This document shows, one piece after another, positions 11,471-25,303 of a stretch of 64,000 nucleotides of DNA (within the stretch, counting starts at the first letter, position 1; every line of letters starts with the position of its first letter). The DNA comes from Lampris incognitus (taxonomy: Eukaryota; Chordata; Actinopteri; Lampriformes; Lampridae): contig NC_079230.1 in the NCBI RefSeq assembly GCF_029633865.1, positions 30,408,666 through 30,472,665 of the forward strand, written 5' to 3'. The position numbers and the translations under genes are program-made. The notes under the pieces were generated by a model that searched no databases, was not told where the DNA came from, and saw only the letters and a program-made list of their open reading frames with translations.

Positions 11471-14400
11471 CGATTGTTGTGTTGTAGTGTTGCTATTCTA
11501 TGTTAAGCACATAGAGAGAGCCACAAAACCGGACTCAAATACCATGTAGTGCAAACCTCCATGGTCAATAAACATGATTCTGATTCTGATTCAGAGCAGA
11601 ATCAGAAAACGGCAGATTGAAACCCAATTTATAGAAAACTGGAAGATCTGAGTCCACATTTGTTTTGGCAGAGGTTGGGTAAAGACAGTGGGTTCCTTTG
11701 TTTGCCGTTGTTGCAGGGAGGTCACAGCATCTGCATTAGTCAGACTCACAACAGCATCCAGGAACCAAAAACCTCCACGTGTATCGGCGCTACGGGACAA
11801 CAGTGTTTGTCAACATCACGGTTGTTCATCGCTTCTGTATGAATGAAGCGTCTGGTCACCGTCAAGCACCGAGGCGTCACTTGAACGGGAGCTGATAGTA
11901 TCATTAAATACCTAAAAACTCCTCAAATTTCACAGCTTATGATTAAAATGACATTTTAGATTGGGGTTTTTTTCCCCCAGAAAACTTGTTAAGTACCTCG
12001 GTAGGCACCACGGTACTGACACTGAACATTTAACACGTTTTTCAGTCACATATTTAGAAACAAAGGGAGGTCAACGGGAGGAATAAATTAGCATATAAAT
12101 GAAGAATTCGGCTGCACTGACAGTACCACAACCTCCTTTCCCCAATAAGGCTCCTTTACTTTCTCTGGATATTACATTTCACAACTCTCCTGTTCTCCCA
12201 CCACCTCCTCATGACTGGGGGAATATTATGTTCAAAACAATTTCCTCTCTGGAACAACAAAATGTATACTTGAGACTCTGGGCCGGTGCAGGGATCAGAT
12301 TCCTGCGAGCGTAATGTGCCACACGGCACTGAAGTCCCCGGCGCCGACCTTGGTAAATATAGCCTGGCTCGGCCAAACACCTGTTATCTGTCCATCACTA
12401 CTGAGGATAGGGCAACAGTCAGCAAGAGTCCACAGAAATGTTAACAAGGTCATAGAAATATCAAAGCCCCAACTTGTAGCCATGAGCACGAGCTAAACAT
12501 CACATGTGAATCACCTTCACATGCCTTTATCTTGTCATCGCTGACCAAGACGTGGCGTATAACACTTGAACAAACGAAAACAGCCTAAAGGCCTTATAGT
12601 TAGCGCCTACAGGAAAACAAAGGGATCACAAAGTGTCCTCATTCTGAGACTTTCCTTAGTTGGTCAGCATAAACACTGATAACTTTTCTACTCCCATCAT
12701 TGCACCGAATGTTGGGGAAATGCTGCCGCGCCGTCTGCAGCCTCTCGGCAGCAGCGGCGTGCCGAGGCCGCCTCACGTAGCTGGAGGCTTACACGTGGAT
12801 CCTGTGAGCTGGCATGGAAGCCTGACTCTGTCGAGGCGAGTGGTCCAGCTGGCTCCGGGGCCAAGCCTGCAGACCCCTCCAGCAGCAACGCCGCGGGAGA
12901 GCTGGGAGTTGTAGGCCCAAGCGGGTTTGGAGGCGTACGCATTCATTTGGTTACCGGAGATCACAAAGCTTTCATGACCATCCATCATGTGTCCAAGCTG
13001 ACCCAGAGCACACCAGTATAAACTGGTCACAGGTCCTACTGGGAGACTGGCCAACAAGACCCCTTGAGCAGTGACTCAGCTGAAGTTGCAGTTTAATCCA
13101 ACAAGAAAAACTGATGGTCCACTTAATGTTTCTTGCCTTTTAACAGTTTCATTTAATAAGTCACACCAGCGCTCCAGCTAACTTGTTCACTACTTCTACA
13201 TTTAAACTGCACCTTCTCGAACAGAGAAAGGGTTCTCTAGTCAGTGCACATTTTGGCAGATGCAGCAGTGCGTTTACTGACATGTGAGCACCCCTGAGAC
13301 ATGACCTGCTAAAGTGAATGACCCAATGGACGAGCAATGTTGGCACAACTGGGCACAACTGCTGATTTCTAGTGACTCATGCATCCGGTCTGCCACCGCC
13401 CGGTCCCAGCTGCCCATACTTGAAGAGGAATATTCAGATAATAACGACATACAAGAAATAAGTCACCTGTTTGGTGGGTAACACAATATGATCTATGAGA
13501 TTAAATCCTCACCTGTGATCTTGGTGTGTGAATTAACAAATGCTGCAGACTGCCCATTCTGTGCATTATCTGAGTAACGTCAGCAGACTGAGGCCCGATT
13601 TGAGTCCCTGACTAAAACCTACAGTATATCCACATCAATATAGCAATATAAAGTTTAATGACAATACAAAAAAAGATTTAGAACTTAACTGCAAGTGACG
13701 GAAACCTAATCCTAGTCCAGCACACTCTGCGATGAATTGGTTTGAAAAACATCAGACTCTAATAAGACTCTATAGCTGTCAGGATATTTCCCATAACGCT
13801 AAACATTATATCCTAAATAAATATCTTACCTGACATTTAATCACAGAACTCTTTTTTCTTCCATTGAAAACATATATTAATTATCCTGAAAGATGAACTA
13901 TTCATTCAACTTTTGGCCATTATGCTCTGTTTGCAACTGTGTGCGGCGCTGTACTTTGTGGTGACACCTACTGGCCATTTGTACGTATTGCAGGCTGTAG
14001 ACGGTCAGTTCACCACCTGAGGTAGTAAGTGAAGTAATTACCTCTGTGCATAACTGTAGTCCACTGACTTCTGGTTTCTACTGCAGTGGCCATACCAGTT
14101 TCCTGTTTGTTGGCGTGTGCTACTGACAATGGCCTATTTTTCGCGATGCCTGCAAGATTCACCATGGATACATGTCAACGACACGCACACAACTGTCGAC
14201 AAACTTTCACCTGCACCTACCAGCAGTTGTACATATCAAGTTACGTCCACAACTTGATTAGGAAGAGGCCCTTGGTGACTTTTCCTTGCCATATTTCCCT
14301 ACCTTTAAAAACATATGGACATGGCACGCTTTCTATTGTACTCGTTTCAGTATTCAAGCATTTAAACATAATTTTTTTCACAGTCCCAGGTCTGGACAAG

Positions 14401-14596
14401 ATCTGCCTACAAACACTTATGACTGGTCAAAGGTGAAGTCAATACACCCTTCGAGAGGTTAAGCAAGTTATGGAAGGGTGATTGACAGTCATGTACTGGA
14501 CCAACAAAACTTAGCTGTAATCAAAGTGGGGGGGGGGAACAGACTTAATTATAGTTTCTTACACATTTCATACAGATTTATCTCTCTTAATCCCTC
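11471..14596. other. Intergenic, no gene recognised
   Basis: Bases 11560-11600 hold the short fish repeat AACATGATTCTGATTCTGATT. The rest shows only short, non-conserved frames. I looked on the minus strand for the last exon of the kcnk7-like pseudogene (fourth membrane segment) and did not find it. Confidence 0.5.
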
Positions 14597-15300
14597 TTAC
14601 AGGTGGTGAAGAGTTTCGGTGGTCCTCTCATGAGAGAAGCCTCCTTGGCTGATGGTGCTCAGAGTGACAAAGCAGAAGAAGAGAGCGTCCATGAAGCTCC
14701 ACTCGGGCTCCGCAAGGTAGAAAATAAAGGAAGGAAGAAGAAGATGGACATGACTGTCAGAAGGGACCAGTGGGGACGACGTCCTCCCGGCTGTAGGGCA
14801 TGCCCCAATGAGTTTGCAAGTAGTGGATAGGAGCGTAGGTGACAAGGTTGTGGGAGATGAGGGAGAGGAGGATGCCAAGGGTGGAGTAGAAGAATCGGAA
14901 GACCTAGTTAAGTTTCTGTAACGGATAGAAACCTGCAGCAGTTGAGATTGATTAGGAATTGAACACAATACTATATTTCCTCATCAGAGAAATATCACAT
15001 CTGACCCATGGTGGTCACAGTGACAATCACAAAATAGAATGAGGAGAAATCATAACAGCGTTCTTCATCATTGGCCTTCAGGATAGTGTCATCCTCTGTT
15101 TCACTGTTTAGAGCTTCAGTAAGAAGCTTGCTCAGTGGACTCTCTGGTATACATAAGTTCTCCTGCGGGAGGGCCTCTCGGAGATCCCCGAGCTCGACTT
15201 TGAGGATCCTCTCAACGGGCATCTCCATGGTCATGAACACCAGGCCTCCTATGAGAACAAAGAAGACGTAACCAAGAACCATCCATACAAGCAAAGGCAT
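14597..15300 (-). pseudogene. kcnk7: Two-pore potassium channel, kcnk7-like, decayed
   Basis: Exon 1 (15300 to about 14997) encodes a first membrane segment (VWMVLGYVFFVLIGGLVF), the extracellular cap and pore helix 1 ending VTVTTMG. It is interrupted after the first Gly of the filter, the intron position typical of K2P genes. Exon 2 starts near 14932 after CTGCAG and gives FYPLQKLN, an in-frame TAG, then VFRFFYSTLGI. At least two frameshifts follow (in membrane segment 3) before AEPEWSFMDALFFCFVTLST (second pore helix) and a donor at about 14600. Filter 1 lacks the Tyr-Gly residues and filter 2 reads STISQGGF instead of STIGxGD. No third exon was found. With one stop, at least two frameshifts and both filters lost, it cannot be a working channel. 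Assignment to KCNK7 rather than KCNK6 rests on linkage and overall resemblance. Mammalian KCNK7 is also known as a silent member. Confidence 0.75.
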
Positions 15301-15400
15301 TGACCCGGCAGAACCTCCTCAGTGAAGACAAACACAAGCCCAGATACTTACACGAGTCAACCTTTAAACATTGAAAAAGGTAGAACGGGTAGCTTAGACT

Positions 15401-18250
15401 AAGTCTACTACTACTTTCAGCTGCTCCCATTTGGGGGCACCACAGCAGATCATCCGTTTCCATCTCTCCCTGTCCTCTGCATCCTCCTCTGTCACACCAG
15501 CCACCTGCATGTCCTCCCTCACCACATCCATAAACCTCCTCTTTGGCCTTCCTCTTCTCCTCTTCCCTGGCAGCTCCATATTCAGCATCCTTCTCCCAAC
15601 ATACCCAGCATCTCTCCTCCACACATGTCCAAACCATCTCCATCTTGCCTCTCTTGCTTTGTCTCCAAACCGTCCAACCTGAGCTGTCCCTCTAATATAC
15701 TCCTTCCTAATCCTGTCCTTCTTCATCACTCCCAGTGAAAATCTTATCATCTTAATCTCTGCCACCTCCACCTCCAGCTACACCTCCTATCTTTTCGTCA
15801 GTGCCACCGTCTCTAAACCATATAACATAGCTGGTCTCACAACCATCTTGTAAACTTTCCCTTTAATTCTTGCTGGTACCCTTGTCGCAAATCACTCCCG
15901 ACACTCTTCTCTACCCACTCCACCCTGCCTACACTCTCTTCTTCACCTCTCTTCTGCCCTCCCCATTACTTTGGACAGTTGACCCCAAGTATTTAAACTC
16001 ATATGCCTTTGTCACCTCCACTCCTTGCATCCTGACCATTCCACTGTCCTCCCTCTCATTGATGCATAGGTATTCCGCCTTGCTCCTACTTTAATTCCTC
16101 TTCTCTCAAGCGCATACCTCCACCTCTCCAGGCTCTCCTCCACCTGCACCCTACTCTCGCTACAGACCAAAATGGCATCCGCAAACATCATCGTCCACGG
16201 AGACTCCTGCCTGGTCTTGTCCGTCAACCTGTCCATCACCATTGCAAACAAGAAAGGGCTCAGAGCCGATCCTTGATGTAATCCCACCTCCACCTTGAAC
16301 CCACCTGTCATTCCAAATCCACACCTCACCACTGTCACACTTCCCTCATATCCTGCACCACTCCTACATACTTCTCTGCCACTCCCGACTTCCTCATACA
16401 ATACCACACCTCCTCTCTCGGCACCCTGTCATATGCTTTCTCTAAATCCACAAAGACACAATGTGACTCCCTCTGACCTCCTCTATACTTCTCCATCAAC
16501 ATTCTCAAAGCAGACACCACATCTGTGGTGCTCTTTCCTGGCATGAAACCATACTGCTGCTCGCTGATCATCACCTCTCCTCTTAACCTAGCTTCTATTA
16601 CTCTTTCCCATATCTTCATGCTGTGGCTGATCAACTTTATACCTCTGTAGTTGCTACAGTTCTGCACATCGCCCTTCATTTTCTTAATTCATTAGCCCCT
16701 CAAAGTACTCCTTCCACCTTCTCCTCACTTGTCAGCACATTTCCATCTCTATCCTTGATCACCCTAACCTGCTGCACATCCTTCTCAGCTCGGTCCCTCC
16801 TTCTAGCCAACCGGTACAAGTCCTTTTCTCCTTACTTAGTGTCTAACCTCTGATACAACTCAGCATACGCCTTATCCTTTGCCGCCTCTCTCTTCGCTTT
16901 ACACTGTGTCTCCTTGTACTCCTAATTTCTTCATCTCTCTGACTATCCCACTTCTCCTTTGCCAGCCTCTTCCTCTGTATACTTTGCTGTGCTTCCTCAG
17001 TCCACCACCAAGTCTCCTTGTCTTCCTTCCTCTGTCCTGATGACACACCAAGTACCTTCCTAGCTGTCTCCCTCACTATTTCTGCAGTGGTTGCCCAGCC
17101 ATCTGGCAACTCTTCACCACCACCCAGTACCTGTCTTACCTCCTGCCTGAACTCCACACAACAGTCTTCCTTCTTCAACTTCCACCATTTGATCTTCGGC
17201 TCTGCCTTCACTCTCTTCCTCTTCTTGGTCTCCAAAGTCATCCTACAGACCACCATCTGATGCTGCCCAGCTACATTCTCCCGTCACCACCTTGCAGTCT
17301 CCAATCCCGTTCAGATCGCACCTCCTACATAACATCATATAGTCCACCTGTGTGCACTTTCCTCCACTCTTATACGTCACCCTGTGTTCCTCCCTCTTCT
17401 TGAAATATGTATTCACCACAGCCATTTCCATCCTTTTCACAAAATCCACCATCTGTCCTTCCACATTTCTCTCCTTGACACCATACCTACCCATCACCTC
17501 CTCATCATCTCTGTTCCCTTCACCAACATGTCCATTGTAGTCCGCTCCAATCACCTCTCTCTCCTCCTTGGGTATCCTCTCCACCGCTTCATCCACGTCA
17601 CTCCAGAATTCTTCTTTCTCTTCCATCTCACACCCAACTTGCGGGGCATATGCGCTGATAACATTCAGCAATACACCTTCAACTTCCAGCTTCATACTCA
17701 TCACTCTGTCCGACACTCTCTCCACCTCCAACAGACTCTTGACATACTCTTCCTTCAGAATTACTCCTACCCCATTACTCCTCCCATTCTCACCATGGTA
17801 GAAGAGTTTGAACCCACCTCCGATACTCCTGGCCTTACTCCCCTTCCACCTGGTCTCTTGCACACACAGTATGCCTACCTTTCTTCTTTCCATCATATCA
17901 GCCAGCTCTCTCCCTTTACCAGTCATAGTGCCAACATTCAAAGTTCCGACTCTCACCTCCACACTCCTACCCTTCCTCCTCTCCCACTGCCTCTGGACAT
18001 GCCTTCCCCCTCTCCTTCGCCCAACAGTAGCATAGTTTCCACTGGTACCCTGCTGCCCAACAGTACCGGTGGCGGTCGTTGGTAACCCGGGCCTCGACCG
18101 CTCCGGTATGGAAATCTGATTTATGATCCGCATATTTGATTTGGCAAAGATTTTACGCCGGATGCCTTTCTGACACAACCCTCCTCATTTATCCAGGCTT
18201 GGGACCGGCACTAAGAATGCACTGGCTTGTGCATCCTCAGTGGCTGGGTT
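15401..18250 (-). mobile_element. Near-full-length RTE-type LINE (minus), broken ORF
   Basis: Minus-strand order: 5' non-coding segment (18250-18100), AP-endonuclease (VGTLNVGTMTGKGRELADMM, VQETRWKG, SAYAPQVGC) at 18178-17243, linker, reverse transcriptase (NYRGIKLISHSMKIWERVIE, FVDLEKAYDRVPREEVW, MMFADAILVCSES) at 16679-16010, and the C-terminal region ([19 protein letters not shown]) to 15430. The element ends in a short TAG/TAC tail. Several frameshifts split the frame. Flanking CTTAGACT at 15393-15400 and 18251-18258 is the likely target duplication. It sits between the kcnk7-like pseudogene and the taf6l poly(A) site. Large plus-strand frames here (for example 17384-18085) are antisense shadows. 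Confidence 0.9.
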
Positions 18251-18353
18251 CTTAGACTGACTGCAAGTCTCAAGTTCTATTGTACATAAACCACTGGTAA
18301 CATTCTTTCAGCCAAATTAAATGCAACAGAGACGTTGTAGCAGTCAGTGAAAT

Positions 18354-18359
18354 TTTATT
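18354..18359 (-). terminator. taf6l poly(A) signal AATAAA
   Basis: TTTATT on the plus strand gives AATAAA on the minus strand, 305 bases after the taf6l stop codon. No other canonical signal was noticed between them, and the LINE at 18250 lies just beyond. Confidence 0.6.
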
Positions 18360-18663
18360 CTATAATAGCTGTGATCAAGGATGTCCAAAAAAAAAAATCG
18401 CGCAGGAACAAGAAATGTAGTCAGATGTCTCTTAGCTGCCCTCTGGCCAGTTGAGTTTTCGTATTTAGGTGAAAAGAGCTCTTCCATCAACTCTCCATTA
18501 CTCTACAAACTTAAACACAAAGAGAATAAAGTTAAGTTTCAGTCTTTTCCATTTCCTTAAGGCTCAAGTCTTTCCTCCCAGGCAGGAGTCTGTGTGAAGT
18601 CCTCTTGCTCTCCCTCAGGTCTAAGCTATTGTCCCTGAACTTTTTGGTGTGCCTTGATCTCTC

Positions 18664-19000
18664 TCAGAGGGGCAGGTGAAGGGAGTAATGTGAACACGCC
18701 CAACAGCGAACAGGCTTGCCCACTCTGCCGATGACGGGCAGCTTGTGGGCGTAGGCGCGGGGTGGGACAGAAGACAGTGGCGGTGGTGGGGGGAAAATGG
18801 TCTGGAAGGGCCGCCGCCCTTTGCAACGTCGGCCCATCTGCCGTCCACCAATAAGGAATGAGAATGTTGGAGGTCCAGTTTTTGGAGAGGTGAAGCGTGC
18901 CTTCGGGAAGATGTCACGGGATGGACCCACTGAACGTTGGCCTGTACGTGAGGATGAGGACCTGGAGCGCTGTACCGAGGAAGAAGAGTGAGCCAGAGAC
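18664..19000 (-). CDS. taf6l: taf6l exon 11 (last)
   Basis: 337 bp. Ser/Arg-rich start, then RDIFPKARFTSP, FLIGGRQMGRRCKGRRPFQT, AYAHKLPVIGRVGKPVRCWA and the terminal HYSLHLPL before TGA at 18666-18664. Three overlapping minus-strand frames occur here; only this one matches TAF6L. Confidence 0.95.
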
Positions 19001-22000
19001 CTGATGGGAAATCACAAAATATTGGGTGTCAATGATCAGAATCAGAATACTTTATTCATCCCCGAGGGGAAATTGGGTAGAACTGGTCAAGAAACATTTA
19101 TGGCCTTTAAGATAAGTACTCTGCAAATGGTACAGATTTGATTTCAGAATTACAAGGCCTCAAAACAAGCTACACTTGAACACAATGTTGCTCAGTGTAA
19201 ATACAGGTAAGAATCTGCCTCACCTCCCAAGGCCAGTAGCAGCTAAGCTAGGTGGAGCAGGCTCTGTGCGAGGACTCCCATCTTGCCTAGGGCTGATGTT
19301 GAGGTTGGCAGTCAGCTGTGGCATTTTACGGGTAGTATCCGAGTTGGTGGCAGAGCCGGGGGGCTCTTTCCTCGCACTGCTGGGCTGGGAGAGGGCACAG
19401 GGTGGGCAGCCCCCGAGTCCAGGTCCAGTGCTAAACCTGACTGCCAGGCTGTCTCCAAAGAAAGAGTAGAGTTCACAGTACATAGCAGGCAGCGGAACAG
19501 GGGTCCACTCCTCCCAGGGGCAGCCGGCCCCACCGGCCTGCAGGTGGATGGCAATTCCTAGGACAGCCTCTGACAGAGGCTCTGGGGGTGGGCTGAGGCC
19601 AGGGGAACTTACCCTGTAGCCCATGGCACCAACCCCTAAGCCTGTCTGGCCACTGGCCCCTCCCTCTGCTGACTGGGATAAAGACAGAGCCTTCATCTTC
19701 AGCAGCCGCTCCACTGCCACCTACAGGATGGAGATTAATTTATTGAGGTTTCGATGCCATCCAATTTTGATGAGTGGTAGTATTTACAGCATAAAAGTTT
19801 GAATAATAATCATAATTCTTGCAGCCATCAGTACTTACCAAGATGGCTCCATAGACCTTGTGTCCATCAGCTTTGACCTGTGCATTGGACACTGAGTAGT
19901 CATCCAACACTGCCTGGAGGTTAGCCCAGTAGGCTGGTAAGTGTGGGTACAGCACTCGTTCAACAGCCTATAGGTAAAAACACTCGTAGGTGAAGGCAGA
20001 TATTACTTTCATGAAGATCACATTGCGTAAGCGAGGGCATGATTTAGATAATTAGGACAAGAGAAAAGAGTGTACCTTCCATCCCAGAGCATGAAGCCCT
20101 ACTACAGCGCCATAATGAGAGCAAAGTGGACGGACTGGGTCAGATAGCACCTTCTGAAGAGACAGCAGGATCTGATGGTACAGACCACTCACCAGGTCTC
20201 CATGAGTCCTGCAGCAAAGAAATGGATCTGAAAGCCTTCCTCTAAAAGGAATTATATCCACTTTGGAAAGAATATCATTAAGTCAGAACCTCAAAGATCC
20301 AGTACATATTGTCTCTTCATCTACTCTTCGAATATCTATCAGTCTCAACTTAATTTCAATACCTACATATGACTGGCATAATCAACTGGGACCATCAGTG
20401 AAAAGATAAGATATTTCTATATGATTCCAAAAGCTTGTTTCTGGGTTGGATACCCTGCAAAATTTGATGGCACACAGAAGGAAAACATAGCCACAATTAG
20501 AGATACATAACCAACACCATCACTGCTGTCCATTTTGAAAAAAACCTTTTTCCAAAACACCACTACATCTCACTCCGCTCTCCAAAACAAATGCACAAGC
20601 TACCACATGGTGAATGTAGACCTTAGCCACAACGAAGTCATACTTCCACGAAAGAACTACTGCTTTTGTCCACAGCATTGCGCAAAGTCTAAAATAAATC
20701 CAAAACTCCTCATAGGAGTTTTAACTATGCCCTTTAAAAAGTGTCATGTTTTTCAGATGGTAGATAAGTCATTTTGGAATAGAACGCTTCAGCAGAAACT
20801 ATTTGGAAAAACTGACCCCCTGCTTGATACATATACAAACATGCAAGAACTGCAATCAGTAAGCTGTCCGTCGACAGCAGGGTCAGTAGTAACCTTACCA
20901 GAAGATATGGCTGAGGAGGAGTGCTGCGTAGTCCCTCAGGGTCCAGTGATCATTGAGGGGATTGATGGAGGCAGCCAGCGGTTCCAAGATGCAGTACATG
21001 ACACTGGAGACCAGACTGCGGACGTATGAGCCCAGGTACAGGTAGGGGTTCTGGACCAGGCTCCTCACCATGTGGAGGAGCCTGTTAAGTTGTTCAAGGT
21101 CATGGCTCACCGACTTTACCTGGAGAGAGAGAGAAGTGGAAAGAGCATGCGCAGAGCACGCTGTCAGAAAGCTCCTTTAAACAAGTAGTACTTTTTCATC
21201 TCATTCAAAACTGTAATGCAGCGCAATCTCATGTTTAAGTGTTGCTAATTTAGGATATTGTCCAAATTCTTTTTTTCTTTTTGGATCCCCCACCCCCCTT
21301 TTTTCTACCCAGTTGTATCTGGCCAATTACCCCACTCTTCCGAGCTGCTCTTCCAATTACCCCACTCTTCCGTCTGCTCCATCCCCTCTGCCGATCCTGG
21401 GAGGTGCTGCAGACTACCACATGCCTTCTCCCATACATGTGGAGTCGCCAGCCGCTTTTTTTCACCTGACAGTGAGGAGTTTCACCAGGGGTACGTAGCG
21501 GATGGGAGGATCACACTACACCAATTCCCCCTCCCCCTGAACAGGCGCCCTGACCGACCAGAGGAGATGCTAGTGCAGCGACCACAACATACCCACATCC
21601 GGCTTCCCGCCCGCAGACACAGCCAATTGTGTCCGTAGAGATGCCCGACCAAGTTAGAGGTAACACGGGGATTCGAATTGGCGATCCCCATGTTGGTAGG
21701 CAACGGAATAGACCGCCATGCTACCTGGATGCCCCATGATATTGTCTAAATTGGCCTCTGATATGTTTTTACACGTGACAGTGACTATTGGGATCCAATT
21801 CTATTGCCTGTGTGAAAATGTCTAATGGCGTATTCTGTTATTTCACCCCAAAGAGGCCAATGATGCCCAACTACCCTGCCACCTGGAGGGTTTTTCTCCC
21901 CTTTAATGGTTAACCACACCGTGAAACTTTCAAAAGGAATATGAATTCAGAGATACAGTTTACGGGGGACAAAGACATTTTTTTGGCTGATATTATAGTG

Positions 22001-25000
22001 ACTCAGTGTGTGAGTAACCCAGAGACAACACACCTTGTGATAAGACCCTATGACGAATGTGAACATCTGAGAGACAGGTTCCGGTATTTACCTACCCCAC
22101 TTATAACGTAAACAAAGTAAGGCAGGAGAGCAGCGATCTTGGAGTTGGACTGAAGGTCCAACAAAGCCACCTGAAACAGATGAGAGAATTATTAACACAC
22201 TGGTGCAAATCTCCAGCCAGGCAGTACGTGCCTGGTTTCCTAGCAGACGTATACCTTCATTAGCTGTGGGTCCTCTCCAAGGATGGCTCGTGTGATCTGC
22301 TGGTAGTATTTTAGAAGGTCGTCTGACAGGGACTGCACTGCACTGGGAACTGTGGCAATTTAAAGAATTGTTTAGAATCAGAGCTGCGGTGACACGAACA
22401 AATCTAATACCTTGACGCATGCTCAATAATCCAGGTAAGGAAATCCCACAAAGCTGAATCGGTTCATCTGGACAACATTTGAAAGAAATGTTTCATCACT
22501 CATCCAAGTGACCTCGTCAGGCTCAGCTGACTGCAGGAATCCCTCAACCTTATAAAACAGCACAGCTGCACAACAACTGAAACCAACGATCGGTTTCATA
22601 CGCAAATTGGTGTGACCATTAACTAGAGTTACAATGGCCATGCGTACTGTTCACAGAGGGTTGGGGAATAGCTGCAATCACAGCATTGTAAGATGGCGAC
22701 AGAACAGGTGAGACAAACTAATTTACCACCGACGCTTTGAAAGCCAAAGAGGAGGAGACCCAACAGAGACTCATGTCGTGTCTACACGAGACCACTTTCC
22801 AACATGTGATTGAGTTCACAGAGAAGGCTCGTCTAGGTCAACATGGAAAGTTGAAAACCAGGCAACAAAATAAGTTCAACCTAATTGCTGCACGCCAGAG
22901 ACATCGGCAGACAATGGACAGTGCCCTCAACAGCACAGAGAGACGGACGCCAGACACACGCTGACAATGAGAAGTGGGTGAAGAATCTGTCCGACAGACA
23001 ACTCACCCAGGTGGAGAAAGACATCCTTGCTAAGGAGCTGAATTTTACTGTCACGCCAAGGCAAATCCCGCTAGTGGAACTGATCACCACCATGGAATCA
23101 GCGGTCCGTAACAACATCATCGCGGAAACCCGGAAGCGGAGCAACTGCGGACGAAAGTTTCAGCCTGCCTCAGCAATACGAAAGCACTGCTGTCCAACAT
23201 CAGCAGAGACAAGAGGAAAGCTCTCATGACTCTCAGTAAGGACAATAACATCATCATCTTTCTGGCAGACAGAGGTAGACGCACTGTTGTATTAAACCAG
23301 ACAGACTATCATGAGAAAATTATGATGTTACATAGCGACATAAATACTCAGGAGCCCCTGAAACGAGATCCAGGCAGTGGTTATAAGAAAAAAGTGATAG
23401 ACTGTCTGAAGCTGTTAGAACCGGACAATGCTATTGACAGAATTTTGTACCACAGACTATACCCAGGGGAAGCTACACCTAGTCTGTATGGGTTACCTAT
23501 GATACATAAACAGGATGTACCATTGCGACCTATTGTTAGTATGATTAACTCAGTGACCTGTAACATCTCTAAGTTACTTGCATCTATTCTTGGTAGGCAG
23601 TTGGTAAGCAGTAATGAACATCACATTCAGAACACTGTGGGTGTTGTGGATAAGGTGAGAGACATCATTATGGACAGGGATGAAACAATGGTCTCTCATG
23701 ATGTTAATTCTCTCTTCACGTGCATTCCTGTTGATGAAGCAGTGGAGGTAGTGTGTATGAAATTACAAAACGACCGCACCCTTAGCAATAGCACCACCCA
23801 TAACACTGACCAAGTGTGTCTGCTCCTGAAGCTGTGTCTTCAGACCACATACTTCACATACAGGGGGCAGTAGAGGCATGGGTGTGCTATGGGTTCCCCA
23901 GTCTCACCTGTAGTGGCCAACTTGTATATGGAGGAAGTGGAGAAGAGGCCCTGATGTCCTATCCAGGGACACCACCTAGCCATTGGTTCAGATTTGTGGA
24001 CGACACATGGGTTAAAATTAAATCTCAGGATGTACCACATTTCAGCGACCACGTGAACTCTGTGGACACCACATCAAGTTCATCAGGGAGGACGTGAAAA
24101 ATTACAGGTTAGCCTTCTTAGACTGAAATTGCAATTGGTGATGGGGGACATTTGATTGTTGATGTTTACCGTAAACCAACACATACTGATCAGTACTTAA
24201 GGTTTGACTCTCATCATCTACTGGAGCACAAACTAGGAGTCATCAGGACGCTGGACCACCGAGCTGACAACATCCCCACCGACACAGCGGCTGGGGAAGA
24301 GGAGAAATCCCACATTAAACAGGCCCTGGTTAAGTGTGGTTATCCTAATTGGGCATTTGTCGAAGCCAGGAAGACGCCCAAACAGTGCACCAGCCAATCT
24401 AAGAGAGGAGAAGGACAAACGCTTCCTAAGTGTAAACCAGTGGTGATTCTGTATGTGGCGGGAGTGTCGGAAAAGTCGGGGTATGTATTTTCAAAACACC
24501 CGTGTCTCAGTTGCTTTCAAAACACACTGTGACAGAAATTGGTCCACCCCAAGGACCGGGTCCCCCCGGCACAAACAGAGCAATATGGTGTACGCTGTTA
24601 AATGCCAGGAGGATTGCCGTGACTTGTACATCACGGAAACCAAACAGATGCTGGCCAAGAGGATGACACAACGTAGGAGAGCTAACACGTCAGACCAGGA
24701 CTCCACAGTCTACACTATCTACAGGCCAGGACTCCACAGTCTACACCATCTACACAGTCTACACCATCTACAGGCCAGTGGCCACTCTTTCAAGGATGAG
24801 GATGTGCACATCCTTGATAGGGAGGAACGCTGGTTTGAACAGGGAGTCAAAGCTGCCATCTATGTTAAGAGGGAACAACCATCCCTGAACCGGGGGGGGC
24901 TAAGAGTGCATCTGTCATCTTACAATGCTGTGATTGCAAACATTCCCAAATCCTCTGTGAATAGTACACATGGTAACTCTAGTTAATGGTCACGCCCATA

Positions 25001-25260
25001 TTTGCATATGAAAACAATTGTTGGTTTGGGTTGCTATGCCACTGTATTGTTTATAAGGGTGGGTTACCTGCAGTCAGTTTAGACTGAAGAGGTCACTTAG
25101 ATGATGATGACACATATCTGTCAATAAACGTTGTGTCTCGATGAACTGATTCAACCTTCTGTGAAATCTAATACCAAACTAATAGCTAGCTGGTATGCTT
25201 CCATCAGAGTATCTTTATGCAAATGTTAGAGTTGCAATGAAAAAGGAGTTAGTAAAATTG

Positions 25261-25303
<43 letters not shown>

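Noticed and set aside
17384-18085. Plus-strand 233-codon frame (Ser/Pro/His-rich)
   Set aside because: Antisense to the endonuclease domain of the RTE LINE on the minus strand.
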